A stretch of DNA of 56,549 nucleotides from Clostridiaceae bacterium OM02-2AC (GTDB lineage: Bacteria; Bacillota_I; Bacilli_A; Erysipelotrichales; Erysipelotrichaceae), in NCBI GenBank assembly GCA_003481775.1, contig QULU01000033.1, positions 1-56,549 on the forward strand, read 5' to 3'. The notes beneath the pieces were generated by a model that was not told the DNA's origin, ran no database searches, and saw nothing but the letters and a program-made list of their open reading frames with translations. This document shows, in pieces, positions 34,127 to 42,083 of the stretch (position 1 is its first letter; every line of letters begins with the position of its first letter). The position numbers and the translations under genes were made by a program.

Positions 34127-35319
34127 AACGCACCGCCTGGATTATCAGTATAGCAATCGCAGCGGTCGGCATCGTTTATCTTGCTGCGGACATGTTTGGA
34201 AATGGCATGCTGAGGGATTTTTTGTCAGAACAATTTTTCTATATGGATGAATATACCGATACAACCGGTATCCTGCATCAATATCTTTCTCCGAACTGGT
34301 ACCGGATCAAGCAGCTGCTGTTTTTGCTGACGGCATTGACAGCTGTAATTTGTATTGTCTGTGTACGGACACAAAGCAATCGTATCGCTATGCGATACAA
34401 GGCAGAGCTGGAAAAAGCGATGGAAACGGCGCTGCATCAGTTTTTGGAGGATCGCGATTTTTATCTTCCGGAGGGTTTCGGCAATATCGAGGCACTTTTG
34501 CTGCAGATTCGTGCTAAGGAGCAGAAGCAACTGGCATTACTGGAGAAACAGACGCGGCAGAAACATGATTTAATATCATATCTGGCACATGATATGAAAA
34601 CACCGCTAGCCTCAGTAATCGGATATTTGAACCTGTTAAATGATGTGAAGGATATTCCGGCAGTACAGCGGGATGCCTATATCCGCATTACCCTTGATAA
34701 GGCTGACAGACTGGAACAGCTGATTGATGAATTTTTTGATATAACGCGCTTTAACCTGCATGATATCGTCATATCCAGAGGAAAGATTGCACTGGATTTT
34801 CTATTGGAACAGCTGAAGGAACAGTTTTATCCGACACTGCTCGCACAGCATAAGGAGCTTCAGCTGGAGATTGCTGAAGGCTCTATTTGTTATGGAGATG
34901 CGGATAAGCTTGCCAGAGCGTTCAATAATGTATTGAAAAATGCTATTTCCTATAGCTATCCTGATACCGTGATACGGGTAGCTGTTAAGCAGGAGGAACA
35001 GCATATCCTGCTGGAATTCCACAATCAGGGAGATGAAATTCCGGCACAGAAGCTGGAAATGATATTTGAAAAATTCTTTCGGCTGGATCAGGCAAGGTCT
35101 ACAGCATCCGGCGGCGCTGGTCTTGGTCTTGCTATCGCAAAGGAAATCATCGAAGCACACGGAGGCAGCATCTATGCGGACAGCAATGTGCAGGAAACTG
35201 TTTTTTATATAAAACTTCCAATTCCTGCAAAGGATACAGAGCTGCAAATACCATCTGCTGATGTGCCGCAGCAGGAGGCAACAACGGCGCAAGGCACACA
35301 GACGATTCCCGATAATTGA
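34123..35319 (+). CDS. VanS-like sensor histidine kinase
   Basis: The 398-residue kinase has two N-terminal membrane spans (~7-22 and ~64-84) with a ~40-residue extracellular loop. A HisKA domain (phosphoacceptor His in SYLAHDMKTPLASVIGYL) and an HATPase domain (NVLKNAISYS, GGAGLGLAIAKEI) follow. The H-D-M-K-T-P box is the VanS form. A small sensor loop suits an envelope or lipid-II signal. The C-terminal ~25 residues after the ATPase domain are low complexity (Gln/Ala/Thr). A terminator follows within 15 bp. Confidence 0.88.
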   Translation: MKRTAWIISIAIAAVGIVYLAADMFGNGMLRDFLSEQFFYMDEYTDTTGILHQYLSPNWYRIKQLLFLLTALTAVICIVCVRTQSNRIAMRYKAELEKAMETALHQFLEDRDFYLPEGFGNIEALLLQIRAKEQKQLALLEKQTRQKHDLISYLAHDMKTPLASVIGYLNLLNDVKDIPAVQRDAYIRITLDKADRLEQLIDEFFDITRFNLHDIVISRGKIALDFLLEQLKEQFYPTLLAQHKELQLEIAEGSICYGDADKLARAFNNVLKNAISYSYPDTVIRVAVKQEEQHILLEFHNQGDEIPAQKLEMIFEKFFRLDQARSTASGGAGLGLAIAKEIIEAHGGSIYADSNVQETVFYIKLPIPAKDTELQIPSADVPQQEATTAQGTQTIPDN

Positions 35320-35333
35320 CCCTCTGATTTTCA

Positions 35334-35357
35334 AAGCACCTACGGGTGTTTTTTTTT
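35334..35357 (+). terminator. Terminator of the two-component operon
   Basis: AAGCACC-TACG-GGTG(TT) hairpin (35334-35350) followed by nine Ts, 15 bp after the kinase stop codon. Confidence 0.8.
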
Positions 35358-35732
35358 GCTTCTAAAAAGCTGTTGAACAAACGGTGTCCAGAGTAGAAGA
35401 CTCTAAGGGCGGCAGTGCATTTATAAGGATTGAGCGTTCATGTAGGCAGTCTGCTTTCTGTTTGCATGTCAGACTGTTTAAAAATAGTTGTATTGCGAAG
35501 TGCAGCATGTGAAAGCACGCAGATGGTTATGGTCGCTTTGCACTGTCTTCTTTGCCATGGATTTGTTTGATTTTAACTGGCTGGAGCATTGCATGCATTT
35601 TTATGAGCGGTTTCCAACGTATGGTGTAAATGGCATCTATCAAGGTATTAAGTGATATTTAAGTAAGTGCTAAGTCTGTGTTTTCAACTATCCGTGCAAT
35701 TCATGGTTCAATAGAGTCATGAAGGAGCTGAT
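35358..35732. other. Intergenic region before the carboxypeptidase gene
   Basis: No gene is seen. GAAGGAGCTG just before ATG 35733 is the ribosome-binding site; no clear promoter is recognised, although the two-component operon terminator upstream means one must exist. Confidence 0.4.
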
Positions 35733-36656
35733 ATGATGAAACGATTAAAAAAATTACTGCTGGCTGGTGTCCTGCTCACAGGTCTTATCTGCTATTTGCG
35801 GCCGATGATTTCTAAGGAGGATAAGGCGAATTCTCAGCCCAGACCCACAGCAGAGCAGCCTGTCCATATAAGCAAGGAATTATATAGTAAGAATTATATT
35901 CTCATCCGGCAAAGGGATAACAAGGTGATGCTGAAGGAAGGGGAAGATGAAGTGATTGCCCCGGCATCTCTGACAAAGCTTATGACGGTATATACGGCAT
36001 TGCAGCATATCGATGACTTACAGAAAACCGTAAGCATTCCGGCTTCTATTTTCCCGAAGCTGGAAAAGGAGCAGGCATCAATGGCCGGTTTCTTACCGAA
36101 TGAGGTGGTAACCTATGAGGATTTGATCTACGGAGCATTGCTGCCAAGTGGGGCGGATGCCTGTATGACTCTGGCCATAGCGCTGTATGGTAGCGAGGAT
36201 GCGTTTGTTGCGGAGATGAATGCGCAGGCTGAAAAGCTACAGCTGGAGCATACCAGTTTTCTAAATTGTACAGGACTTGATGAGGCAGGACATGTGAGCA
36301 GCGTCCGTGATATTGCAGTAATACTGGATGAGGCTTTGAAGCTTCCTACGTTTGCAGAGGCCTTTCATGCCCTCAACTATGTTATGGCTCCCAGCAATAT
36401 GCATCCCGAAGGCATGACAATCTATTCCACGATGCGGATGACCATGGATCAAAACGAGCTGCATGCGGATGATATCCTTGGGGGGAAAACCGGATATACG
36501 AAGGATGCCGGTCTATGTCTGGCCTCACAGGCGCGCATCAATCAAGAATCCTGGCTGTTTGTCAGTGCTCATGCGGCAGGCTCTGCGACTACAAAGCCCT
36601 ACCACATTCTGGATGCAATCAACGTGTATGAAGCGCTTGCTGCATCTCACACATAA
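35733..36656 (+). CDS. Serine D-alanyl-D-alanine carboxypeptidase (S11)
   Basis: The 307-residue protein trims the terminal D-Ala of peptidoglycan stem peptides. An N-terminal hydrophobic stretch (KKLLLAGVLLTGLICYL) serves as signal or anchor. Active-site motifs: Ser79-x-x-Lys82 in APASLTKLM, S-G-A at 139-141 (PSGADA, alanine where PBP5-type enzymes have SxN asparagine), and KTG at 252-254 (GGKTGYTKDAG). It lacks the C-terminal amphipathic anchor of PBP5 and is compact, like VanYD-type serine carboxypeptidases. Following a VanR/VanS-like pair, a role in envelope response or glycopeptide tolerance is plausible but unproven. Confidence 0.88.
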   Translation: MMKRLKKLLLAGVLLTGLICYLRPMISKEDKANSQPRPTAEQPVHISKELYSKNYILIRQRDNKVMLKEGEDEVIAPASLTKLMTVYTALQHIDDLQKTVSIPASIFPKLEKEQASMAGFLPNEVVTYEDLIYGALLPSGADACMTLAIALYGSEDAFVAEMNAQAEKLQLEHTSFLNCTGLDEAGHVSSVRDIAVILDEALKLPTFAEAFHALNYVMAPSNMHPEGMTIYSTMRMTMDQNELHADDILGGKTGYTKDAGLCLASQARINQESWLFVSAHAAGSATTKPYHILDAINVYEALAASHT

Positions 36657-37190
36657 GTGGGATGCGGGAATTAACGCAGTATGGAGGTGGTTGTGTGATA
36701 CAACATAAAACCTGTCCGGATACAGGTAGACAGACATACAGCTTATAATTGTGTTTGCCGGTGTCTGCTTCGCTTTATTGTTGGACATGATATTCTTTCT
36801 GCTTTGGCACAACCCAAGGGGAGGGACAGGACGGGAAAAAGCTGGTCAACTGCGATATACAACGTGTGTTGACTGCTTTTTTGTTTTTGTAACAATGTAA
36901 GCAAATACAGTCTTATTTGCTTTTCTGAATCAGCAGGCAAACGATGCCTTATTTGTTTTTCTGACGAAATCGGCATTCACTGCCATCTGCTGTCTAATGC
37001 CCATACAATGATAATAGGTATAGATGCTGTTTTTCCTTATCTTATAAAGGCTAATCAGAGGCAAGAAACAATAGGCTGTATAGGAAATTCACTGTGCCAT
37101 TAAGAATAGCAATGGATAAAGTGAGGATACGCTTTGATGAGGTGCGGTTAGGACACATAGCCATAAGACACGAAGATTAAGGAGCCTTAT
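36657..37190. other. Gene-free region with several hairpins
   Basis: Besides the terminator at 36836-36886, GCAAATA-CAGTCT-TATTTGC (about 36901-36920) forms a 7-bp hairpin followed by TTTTCTG, and a related AAAC/GATGCCTTATTTG stretch follows. No gene is seen. Together with the tandem repeats downstream, about 900 bp lacks coding sequence. Confidence 0.5.
36836..36886 (+). terminator. Terminator of the carboxypeptidase gene
   Basis: AAAAAGCTGGTCAAC (36836-36850) pairs with GTTGACTGCTTTTTT, then a T-rich run; 180 bp after the stop. Confidence 0.65.
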
Positions 37191-37418
37191 AAAAACAGAA
37201 GATTGTTTCTTTTTCTCTATGAAAGCCTAAAGTGCAAGAGAGCCTGAAGTTAGGCTATCCATGTAAAAATGGGAGATTGCTCCCTTTTCTCTTTTTATGA
37301 AAGCCTAAAGTGTAAGAGAGCCTGAAGTTAAGTTAGCCATGTAAAAACAGAAGATTGTTTCTTTTTCTCTTTCTATGAAAGCCTAAGGTGCAAGAGAACG
37401 TGAAATCATATTAGCCAT
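37191..37418 (+). repeat. Three tandem ~76-bp repeats, each with a conserved hairpin
   Basis: Copies start at 37191, 37265 and 37342. Each reads AAAAA, then a short stem-loop, then TTTTCTCTTTTT-like sequence, then ATGAAAGCCTAAAGTG and AAGAGAGCCTGAAGTTA. The stem is GGGAG-ATTG-CTCCC in copy 2 and AGAAG-ATTG-TTTCT in copies 1 and 3, so paired positions changed together while the loop stayed the same. The stem-loop with T-run looks like a terminator or a structured RNA unit. It lies upstream of the YtrA-type regulator promoter. Confidence 0.75.
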
Positions 37419-37491
37419 CTCTGCCCTGTTTTCATATCCGTGGTTTTCGGCTTTTATATGTGGCAGATTTTTTAGACTATTTTTTTTTGAT

Positions 37492-37540
37492 AAACAGTAT
37501 ATAACAGTTGACAACAGTTATATACTGTTATATACTGTTT
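37492..37540 (+). promoter_or_regulatory. Palindromic operator-promoter of the YtrA-type operon
   Basis: TTGACA (37508-37513), 17-bp spacer and TATACT (37531-37536) are embedded in two nested inverted repeats: AAACAGTATATAAC (37492-37505) against GTTATATACTGTTT (37527-37540), and AACAGT-TATAT-ACTGTT (37513-37529). This is the layout of an autorepressed GntR/YtrA promoter. Confidence 0.75.
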
Positions 37541-37560
37541 ATGAACAGAGGAGGTATCTC

Positions 37561-37932
37561 ATGAAAATTATTATCAACAATTCTTCCATGACTCCAATAT
37601 ATGAACAGGTCGTAGAACAAATAAAAGCTATGATCCTGAATGAGGAGTTGAAGGAAGGCGATATTCTGCCATCTGTTCGTTCTCTGTCAAAGGAGCTGAA
37701 AATATCCGCCCTTACGGTCAAGAAAGCGTACGATAATCTGGAAGCCGAGGGCTTTGCGGTTACTGTTCATGGCAAAGGCACCTATGTAGCCGGTTTGAAC
37801 AAGGCACTGGTGATGGAGGAACATAAGAAGGAAATCGAAGCCGATTTGGACAAGGCCATTCAAAAAGGCAGAAGCTGCGGGATGGAGGACAGCGACCTGC
37901 TGGAACTGTTCCATCTGCTATTGGAGGAATGA
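37561..37932 (+). CDS. GntR-family (YtrA-type) regulator
   Basis: The 123-residue protein has one winged-helix domain (~10-78; MTPIYEQVVEQIKAMILNEE, then LPSVRSLSKELKISALTVKKAY, then VTVHGKGTYVAG) and a ~40-residue helical dimerisation tail. That is the short YtrA form. Such repressors usually control the ABC transporter they precede. Here the ABC genes start 2 bp after its stop, and the palindromic promoter upstream is its likely operator. GGAGG precedes the ATG. Inducers in this family are often envelope-active antibiotics or peptides. Confidence 0.9.
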   Translation: MKIIINNSSMTPIYEQVVEQIKAMILNEELKEGDILPSVRSLSKELKISALTVKKAYDNLEAEGFAVTVHGKGTYVAGLNKALVMEEHKKEIEADLDKAIQKGRSCGMEDSDLLELFHLLLEE

Positions 37933-37934
37933 AT

Positions 37935-38786
37935 ATGCTGAAACTGCAAAATGTTGTGAAAAACTACGGTGCCTTTTCTCTGCACTGCAGTCTGGAGCTG
38001 AAAAACGGACAAATCAGTGCGCTGATTGGGCAAAATGGTGCTGGCAAAAGCACAACCTTTAAAGCTATCCTGGGATTGATTTCCATTGATGGCGGAGAAA
38101 TAGAGGTGTTTGGAAAGCCTGTTCAGAATCTGACACTGGAGGAAAAAGAATGCCTGGGTGTCGTGTTATCCGATTCAGGCTTCAGCGGATATCTGAATAT
38201 CAAAGATATCCTGTCTATTATGGAACACATGTATACGAAATTTGAGAAAGCGGAGTTTCTGCGGCAGTGTCAGAGATTTGCCTTGCCGATGGATAAACAA
38301 ATCCGTGATTTTTCAACCGGAATGAAGGCCAAGCTGAAGGCATTGATTGCCCTTTCCCATAATGCGAAGGTGCTTATCCTTGATGAGCCGACGGCTGGTC
38401 TGGACGTTGTCGCAAGGGATGAACTGCTGGATATGCTTCGTGAATATATGGAACAGCATGAGGATGCCTGCATGCTGGTAAGCTCCCATATCTCTTCTGA
38501 TTTGGAGGGGCTGTGTGATGATCTGTACATGATCCACGATGGAAATATTGTCATGCACGAGGATACGGATGTTCTGCTGAGTGATTACGCTTTGCTGAAG
38601 ATGGACGAACGACAGTATGCGGATTTGGACAAACGCTATTTGCTGCGCCGCCGCAAGGAACCCTATGGCTGGGCTGTATTGACCAATCAAAAACAGTTTT
38701 ATATGGAAAACTATCCGGGACTTGCAGTGGAAAAAGGCTCGATCGATGATGTGATTATGATGATGATACGAGGTGAAAAGATATGA
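37935..38786 (+). CDS. ABC transporter ATP-binding protein
   Basis: The 283-residue ATPase has Walker A GQNGAGKSTT, a short but recognisable signature FSTGMKAKLKAL, Walker B LILDEPTAGLD and the H-loop in LVSSHISSD. The ~65-residue C-terminal extension is typical of exporters of the YtrB/BcrA/CcmA group. ATG 37935 is chosen because GGAGG is 7 bp upstream; an ATG at 37929 is too close to it. It overlaps the permease gene by ATGA, forming a regulator-ATPase-permease operon. Confidence 0.9.
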   Translation: MLKLQNVVKNYGAFSLHCSLELKNGQISALIGQNGAGKSTTFKAILGLISIDGGEIEVFGKPVQNLTLEEKECLGVVLSDSGFSGYLNIKDILSIMEHMYTKFEKAEFLRQCQRFALPMDKQIRDFSTGMKAKLKALIALSHNAKVLILDEPTAGLDVVARDELLDMLREYMEQHEDACMLVSSHISSDLEGLCDDLYMIHDGNIVMHEDTDVLLSDYALLKMDERQYADLDKRYLLRRRKEPYGWAVLTNQKQFYMENYPGLAVEKGSIDDVIMMMIRGEKI

Positions 38787-39439
38787 AGGGGTTATTGATC
38801 AAGGACTTCAAGCTGATGAAAAATCAGAAGAATTTCTTCTTTATCATGATATTTATAGCGGCAGCCATGCTGTTTGCTGAATTTGAATCTACCTTTGTAG
38901 TCAGCTATTTTACGATGATTGCTTCTATGTTTGTATTGAGTACGATCAGCTATGACGAGTATGATAACGGCTATGCCTTCTTATTCTCCTTGCCATTTTC
39001 CAGAACCTCCTATGTGAAGGAGAAATATATATTCTCAATCCTTATGGGAGGCGGTGCATGGCTGCTTTCCGTTGTACTGTCGGGGATTCTCATTACCGTT
39101 CGCAACCCGCAGCTGAGCGTCATGGAGTGGCTTCCGATCGATCTTATTTACATCTGTATCGTCTTTCTGTTTGCGGCTGTTATGATTCCTGTACAGCTGA
39201 AATTCGGTGGAGAGCGAGGAAGAGTGGCATTGCTGCTTACCGTCGGTGTTGCTGTGCTGGGTGGTATGGGAATCATAAAGCTTTTTGAAATTTTGCAGAT
39301 TGATCTGGATGCTGTCCTGACATCCATGAGTACGCTGAATATGGTGCAGATTGGTTGTGCAGCAGTGATATTCTCTGTTGTGCTACTTGCAATATCCTAT
39401 CGCATCAGCTGTCGTGTTATGAAAAACAAAGAATTTTAA
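38783..39439 (+). CDS. ABC-2 type permease
   Basis: The 218-residue protein has six hydrophobic spans (about 18-32, 38-55, 88-106, 122-140, 152-175, 190-208) and a basic N-terminus, as in YtrC/YtrD-like ABC-2 permeases. It pairs with the ATPase encoded just upstream. The final codons (MKNKEF) and the following 60 bp are duplicated downstream. Confidence 0.85.
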   Translation: MKGLLIKDFKLMKNQKNFFFIMIFIAAAMLFAEFESTFVVSYFTMIASMFVLSTISYDEYDNGYAFLFSLPFSRTSYVKEKYIFSILMGGGAWLLSVVLSGILITVRNPQLSVMEWLPIDLIYICIVFLFAAVMIPVQLKFGGERGRVALLLTVGVAVLGGMGIIKLFEILQIDLDAVLTSMSTLNMVQIGCAAVIFSVVLLAISYRISCRVMKNKEF

Positions 39440-39578
39440 ACAGCAAGAAAACAATATAGGGATAGCCAAACACGAGCTGTCTCTTTTCTTTGATTATAAT
39501 GAAAAACAAGGAATTCTAAACAACAAGAAAACGATATAGGTATGCCCAAACACGGGTTGTCTCTTTTCTTTGTTTACG
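39419..39578 (+). repeat. Tandem 80-bp duplication of the permease 3' end and its hairpin
   Basis: Copy 1 (39419-39498) starts with the last codons of the permease (ATGAAAAACAAAGAATTTTAA) and copy 2 (39499-39578) repeats it with a few substitutions. Each ends in a small stem-loop (GATAGC...GCTGTC in copy 1) and TCTCTTTTCTTTG, i.e. tandem terminator-like units. Confidence 0.75.
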
Positions 39579-39787
39579 GGAAAAGGAAAAACAAAAGAAA
39601 AAGCAAATCGTTATCGTAGGAAAACAAGTTACTTTCATAAAGCACAGCGTGCCTGTGGTAAAAAAGAAACCGGAGGAGTTTGTCTGACTGGGAGGATGTC
39701 TTTTTGGCAGAAATAACGCGGCGCAACAAAATGTATCGTGACAAATTGTGTATTTTTGCTAAGATGGTGATAGGAAGGTGAGCACTT
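39579..39787. other. Spacer before the XRE-membrane gene
   Basis: No gene is seen. GAAGGTGAG upstream of ATG 39788 is the ribosome-binding site. Confidence 0.4.
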
Positions 39788-40741
39788 ATGGAATTTCATG
39801 AGCATTTGAAACAGCTGCGTACAAACAGCGGATATACACAGGAGCAGCTTGCGCGTCAGCTGCATGTTTCCAGACAGACGATTTCCTCATGGGAGCAGGG
39901 ACGCACCGAGCCGGATATCACGGCATTACAGCAGTTGTGCGAATGCTTCTCTACATCACTGGATACGCTGCTGCTTGAACGAATGGAGGGCTATGCAGTA
40001 CCGTATACATTTCATCGTAGGTTGCTGCTTGCGCATATTCCTGCTGCTCTGCTGTTATCTGCCGCTCTGCTGTATCAAAAAATTGCGATTGGAGGATGGC
40101 TTGTGTCCTTCAGCTACCTGCTGCTGCACCTTATGCTGTATGTCATTCTGACGTATTGTCTGAAGCATCATGACTATTCCTTTCTGGCTGGCTATGATGA
40201 GACCTTTGCCTATCGGGAAGATACCATACAGCGCATGCTTAGCTATATGCTTGGAAATATTGGAATCACCTCTCTTCTTTATACCCTTCTGCAGCTGATT
40301 CTGGTGATGAGTATGCAGGGAGCACTGACTCCGTATATCTTTATCTGTTATATCGTTCAGTTTTGCGGAGCCATTGTATATGCCAACCGGAAGTATCAAA
40401 GTGAGCTGCTACAGGATCGCAGTCTGTATATCTATCTTCGCTCCTTGAATAAGCTGACCATGGCGATGCTGGGAACGATTGCCCTTATTGTATGCAGTGT
40501 GCTGACCTGCTTTACTGTCTTTGATATAAAAAATAATTCACCGCAGGCTGCTTATCTTTTATTCATCCTGCTTCCCTATTTGTTTTTGAATACAATATGG
40601 GGTGTTGTACAATCCCTGCAATCAAAGCAGCTGCTTGAAAAACGCCAGCTTTTTGCGTTTCACTGGAAAAGCTATCTGTTGTTTGCGGTTGATATTCTGC
40701 TATGTCTGCTGCTGTTCTTTATCTGCTGGTGGCTACGATAG
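39788..40741 (+). CDS. XRE-family regulator with C-terminal membrane domain
   Basis: The 317-residue protein has an N-terminal XRE domain (~5-62; LKQLRTNSGYTQEQLARQLHV, SRQTISSWEQG, PDITALQQLCECF) followed by seven or so hydrophobic spans up to the C-terminus (FFICWWLR). Like the protein at 955-1569, it is a membrane-anchored transcription regulator, but larger and of native base composition. It follows an ABC exporter operon and precedes a membrane GGDEF protein; no firm link to either. Confidence 0.82.
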   Translation: MEFHEHLKQLRTNSGYTQEQLARQLHVSRQTISSWEQGRTEPDITALQQLCECFSTSLDTLLLERMEGYAVPYTFHRRLLLAHIPAALLLSAALLYQKIAIGGWLVSFSYLLLHLMLYVILTYCLKHHDYSFLAGYDETFAYREDTIQRMLSYMLGNIGITSLLYTLLQLILVMSMQGALTPYIFICYIVQFCGAIVYANRKYQSELLQDRSLYIYLRSLNKLTMAMLGTIALIVCSVLTCFTVFDIKNNSPQAAYLLFILLPYLFLNTIWGVVQSLQSKQLLEKRQLFAFHWKSYLLFAVDILLCLLLFFICWWLR

Positions 40742-40887
40742 TTCGTTAAACAAATCTGTGAACCAATCGCAGCTGTCGTAGAAAAGCAACCGGCAGGGCA
40801 ATAGACACTGTGCCCTTTTCCAAATATCTTACGGTTTTGCTTTTTTACACAGTATGGTAAGATAGAGGGGACAGGGCAGGTGATCTT

Positions 40888-42045
40888 ATGAATCCATTCT
40901 TTATGATTCGCCGCATTGCATTAACAGATGCGCAGGAACAGCAATTTCATGCCATGCTGGCAAAACGCATTCAGCACTTTCTGTGGGCTCCGCTTCTTCT
41001 GATTCAGCTCTTTCAGGTCTATAATATGATATATGTCAGCACGTATACGAATTTTCAATATCATACCACCTCCAGCCGTGTGTATATGCTGCTGTATACG
41101 GTGATGTTCTTGCTTTGCGGTATCGCTTTATTCATTCTCTGGGTTTCACGGCATCATGAACATCTGCTGCCATACCTGGAAACATTGCAGTACGGTGCAG
41201 TGATTTTGCTTTATCTGTGGGCTTTGTGCATCACCGTTTATGATCAAAGGGTATCTGCCAATATCAGTGTTTACATCATTACCGTACTCAGTATTGCTGT
41301 CCTTGTTTACATGCCGCCCAAGCTGTTCATTCCCTTATATCTGTGTGCACAGTGTCTGCTTATGGCAGGAGTCGCCTATGTACAAAAGGATAGCTCACTG
41401 TATGGCATTTATGTGAATTCTGCCTGGATGATGATCATTGCTATGTTTATCAGCAGCTATCTGTATTACACATTGCGTCAGGATTTTCAGAATCACTGCG
41501 TGATTGCTCAAAAGAATGCGGAAATTATGGAAAAGAGTGCAGAGCTGGATTTTATCGCCAATCATGATTCCCTGACCGGCCTTTTGAATCGTCGCTTTCT
41601 ATCCTCCTGGCTTCCCGGCATCATTGCTGCAAAACAGCTGGTTGGCATCCTTATGATAGATATTGATGATTTCAAATCTTATAACGATGCCTACGGACAT
41701 CCGCAGGGTGATGAATGTCTACGGCGGGTTGTCCGAGCCATGGAGCTTCATTTTGACAGTGGAAAGCTGTTTCGATATGGCGGAGAGGAATTTTTGTATG
41801 TACGTCAGGGGGCTGATTTACAAGCGATGCAAAGGCTGGGAGATGCCTTGTGTGAGCATGTGCGAAAACTGCAGATACAAGGTGCTGAGCAGACACGCAG
41901 TGTTACCGTCAGTGCAGGAGGATCTTGCGCTCTGGTGAAGGATGCGGCTGCTTGGGAAACGCTGCTGAAGACAGCGGATGCGGCACTTTATGAGGCCAAG
42001 AGCAGCGGGAAAAATAAAACAGCTGTAAAAGCATGTTCGGTTTAG
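40888..42045 (+). CDS. Membrane-anchored GGDEF diguanylate cyclase
   Basis: The 385-residue protein has an N-terminal domain of six membrane spans (~30-205) joined by a short linker to a GGDEF domain (~220-380; NHDSLTGLLNRR, MIDIDDFKSYNDAYGHPQGD, RYGGEEF). The catalytic GGEEF form is active in many cyclases. The position for the RxxD inhibitory site reads FDSG, so product feedback is not expected there. An integral membrane sensor of this type probably monitors an envelope or membrane-soluble signal. AGGTGAT precedes the ATG. With the two other GGDEF proteins in the window, none has an EAL partner here. Confidence 0.88.
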   Translation: MNPFFMIRRIALTDAQEQQFHAMLAKRIQHFLWAPLLLIQLFQVYNMIYVSTYTNFQYHTTSSRVYMLLYTVMFLLCGIALFILWVSRHHEHLLPYLETLQYGAVILLYLWALCITVYDQRVSANISVYIITVLSIAVLVYMPPKLFIPLYLCAQCLLMAGVAYVQKDSSLYGIYVNSAWMMIIAMFISSYLYYTLRQDFQNHCVIAQKNAEIMEKSAELDFIANHDSLTGLLNRRFLSSWLPGIIAAKQLVGILMIDIDDFKSYNDAYGHPQGDECLRRVVRAMELHFDSGKLFRYGGEEFLYVRQGADLQAMQRLGDALCEHVRKLQIQGAEQTRSVTVSAGGSCALVKDAAAWETLLKTADAALYEAKSSGKNKTAVKACSV

Positions 42046-42083
42046 ATGATGGAAAAGCCATTCCTTTCACGGGAATGGCTTTT

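Noticed and set aside
36900..37420. Possible CRISPR array from spaced repeats
   Set aside because: Repeats are contiguous ~76-bp tandem units with no unique spacers and no cas genes nearby.
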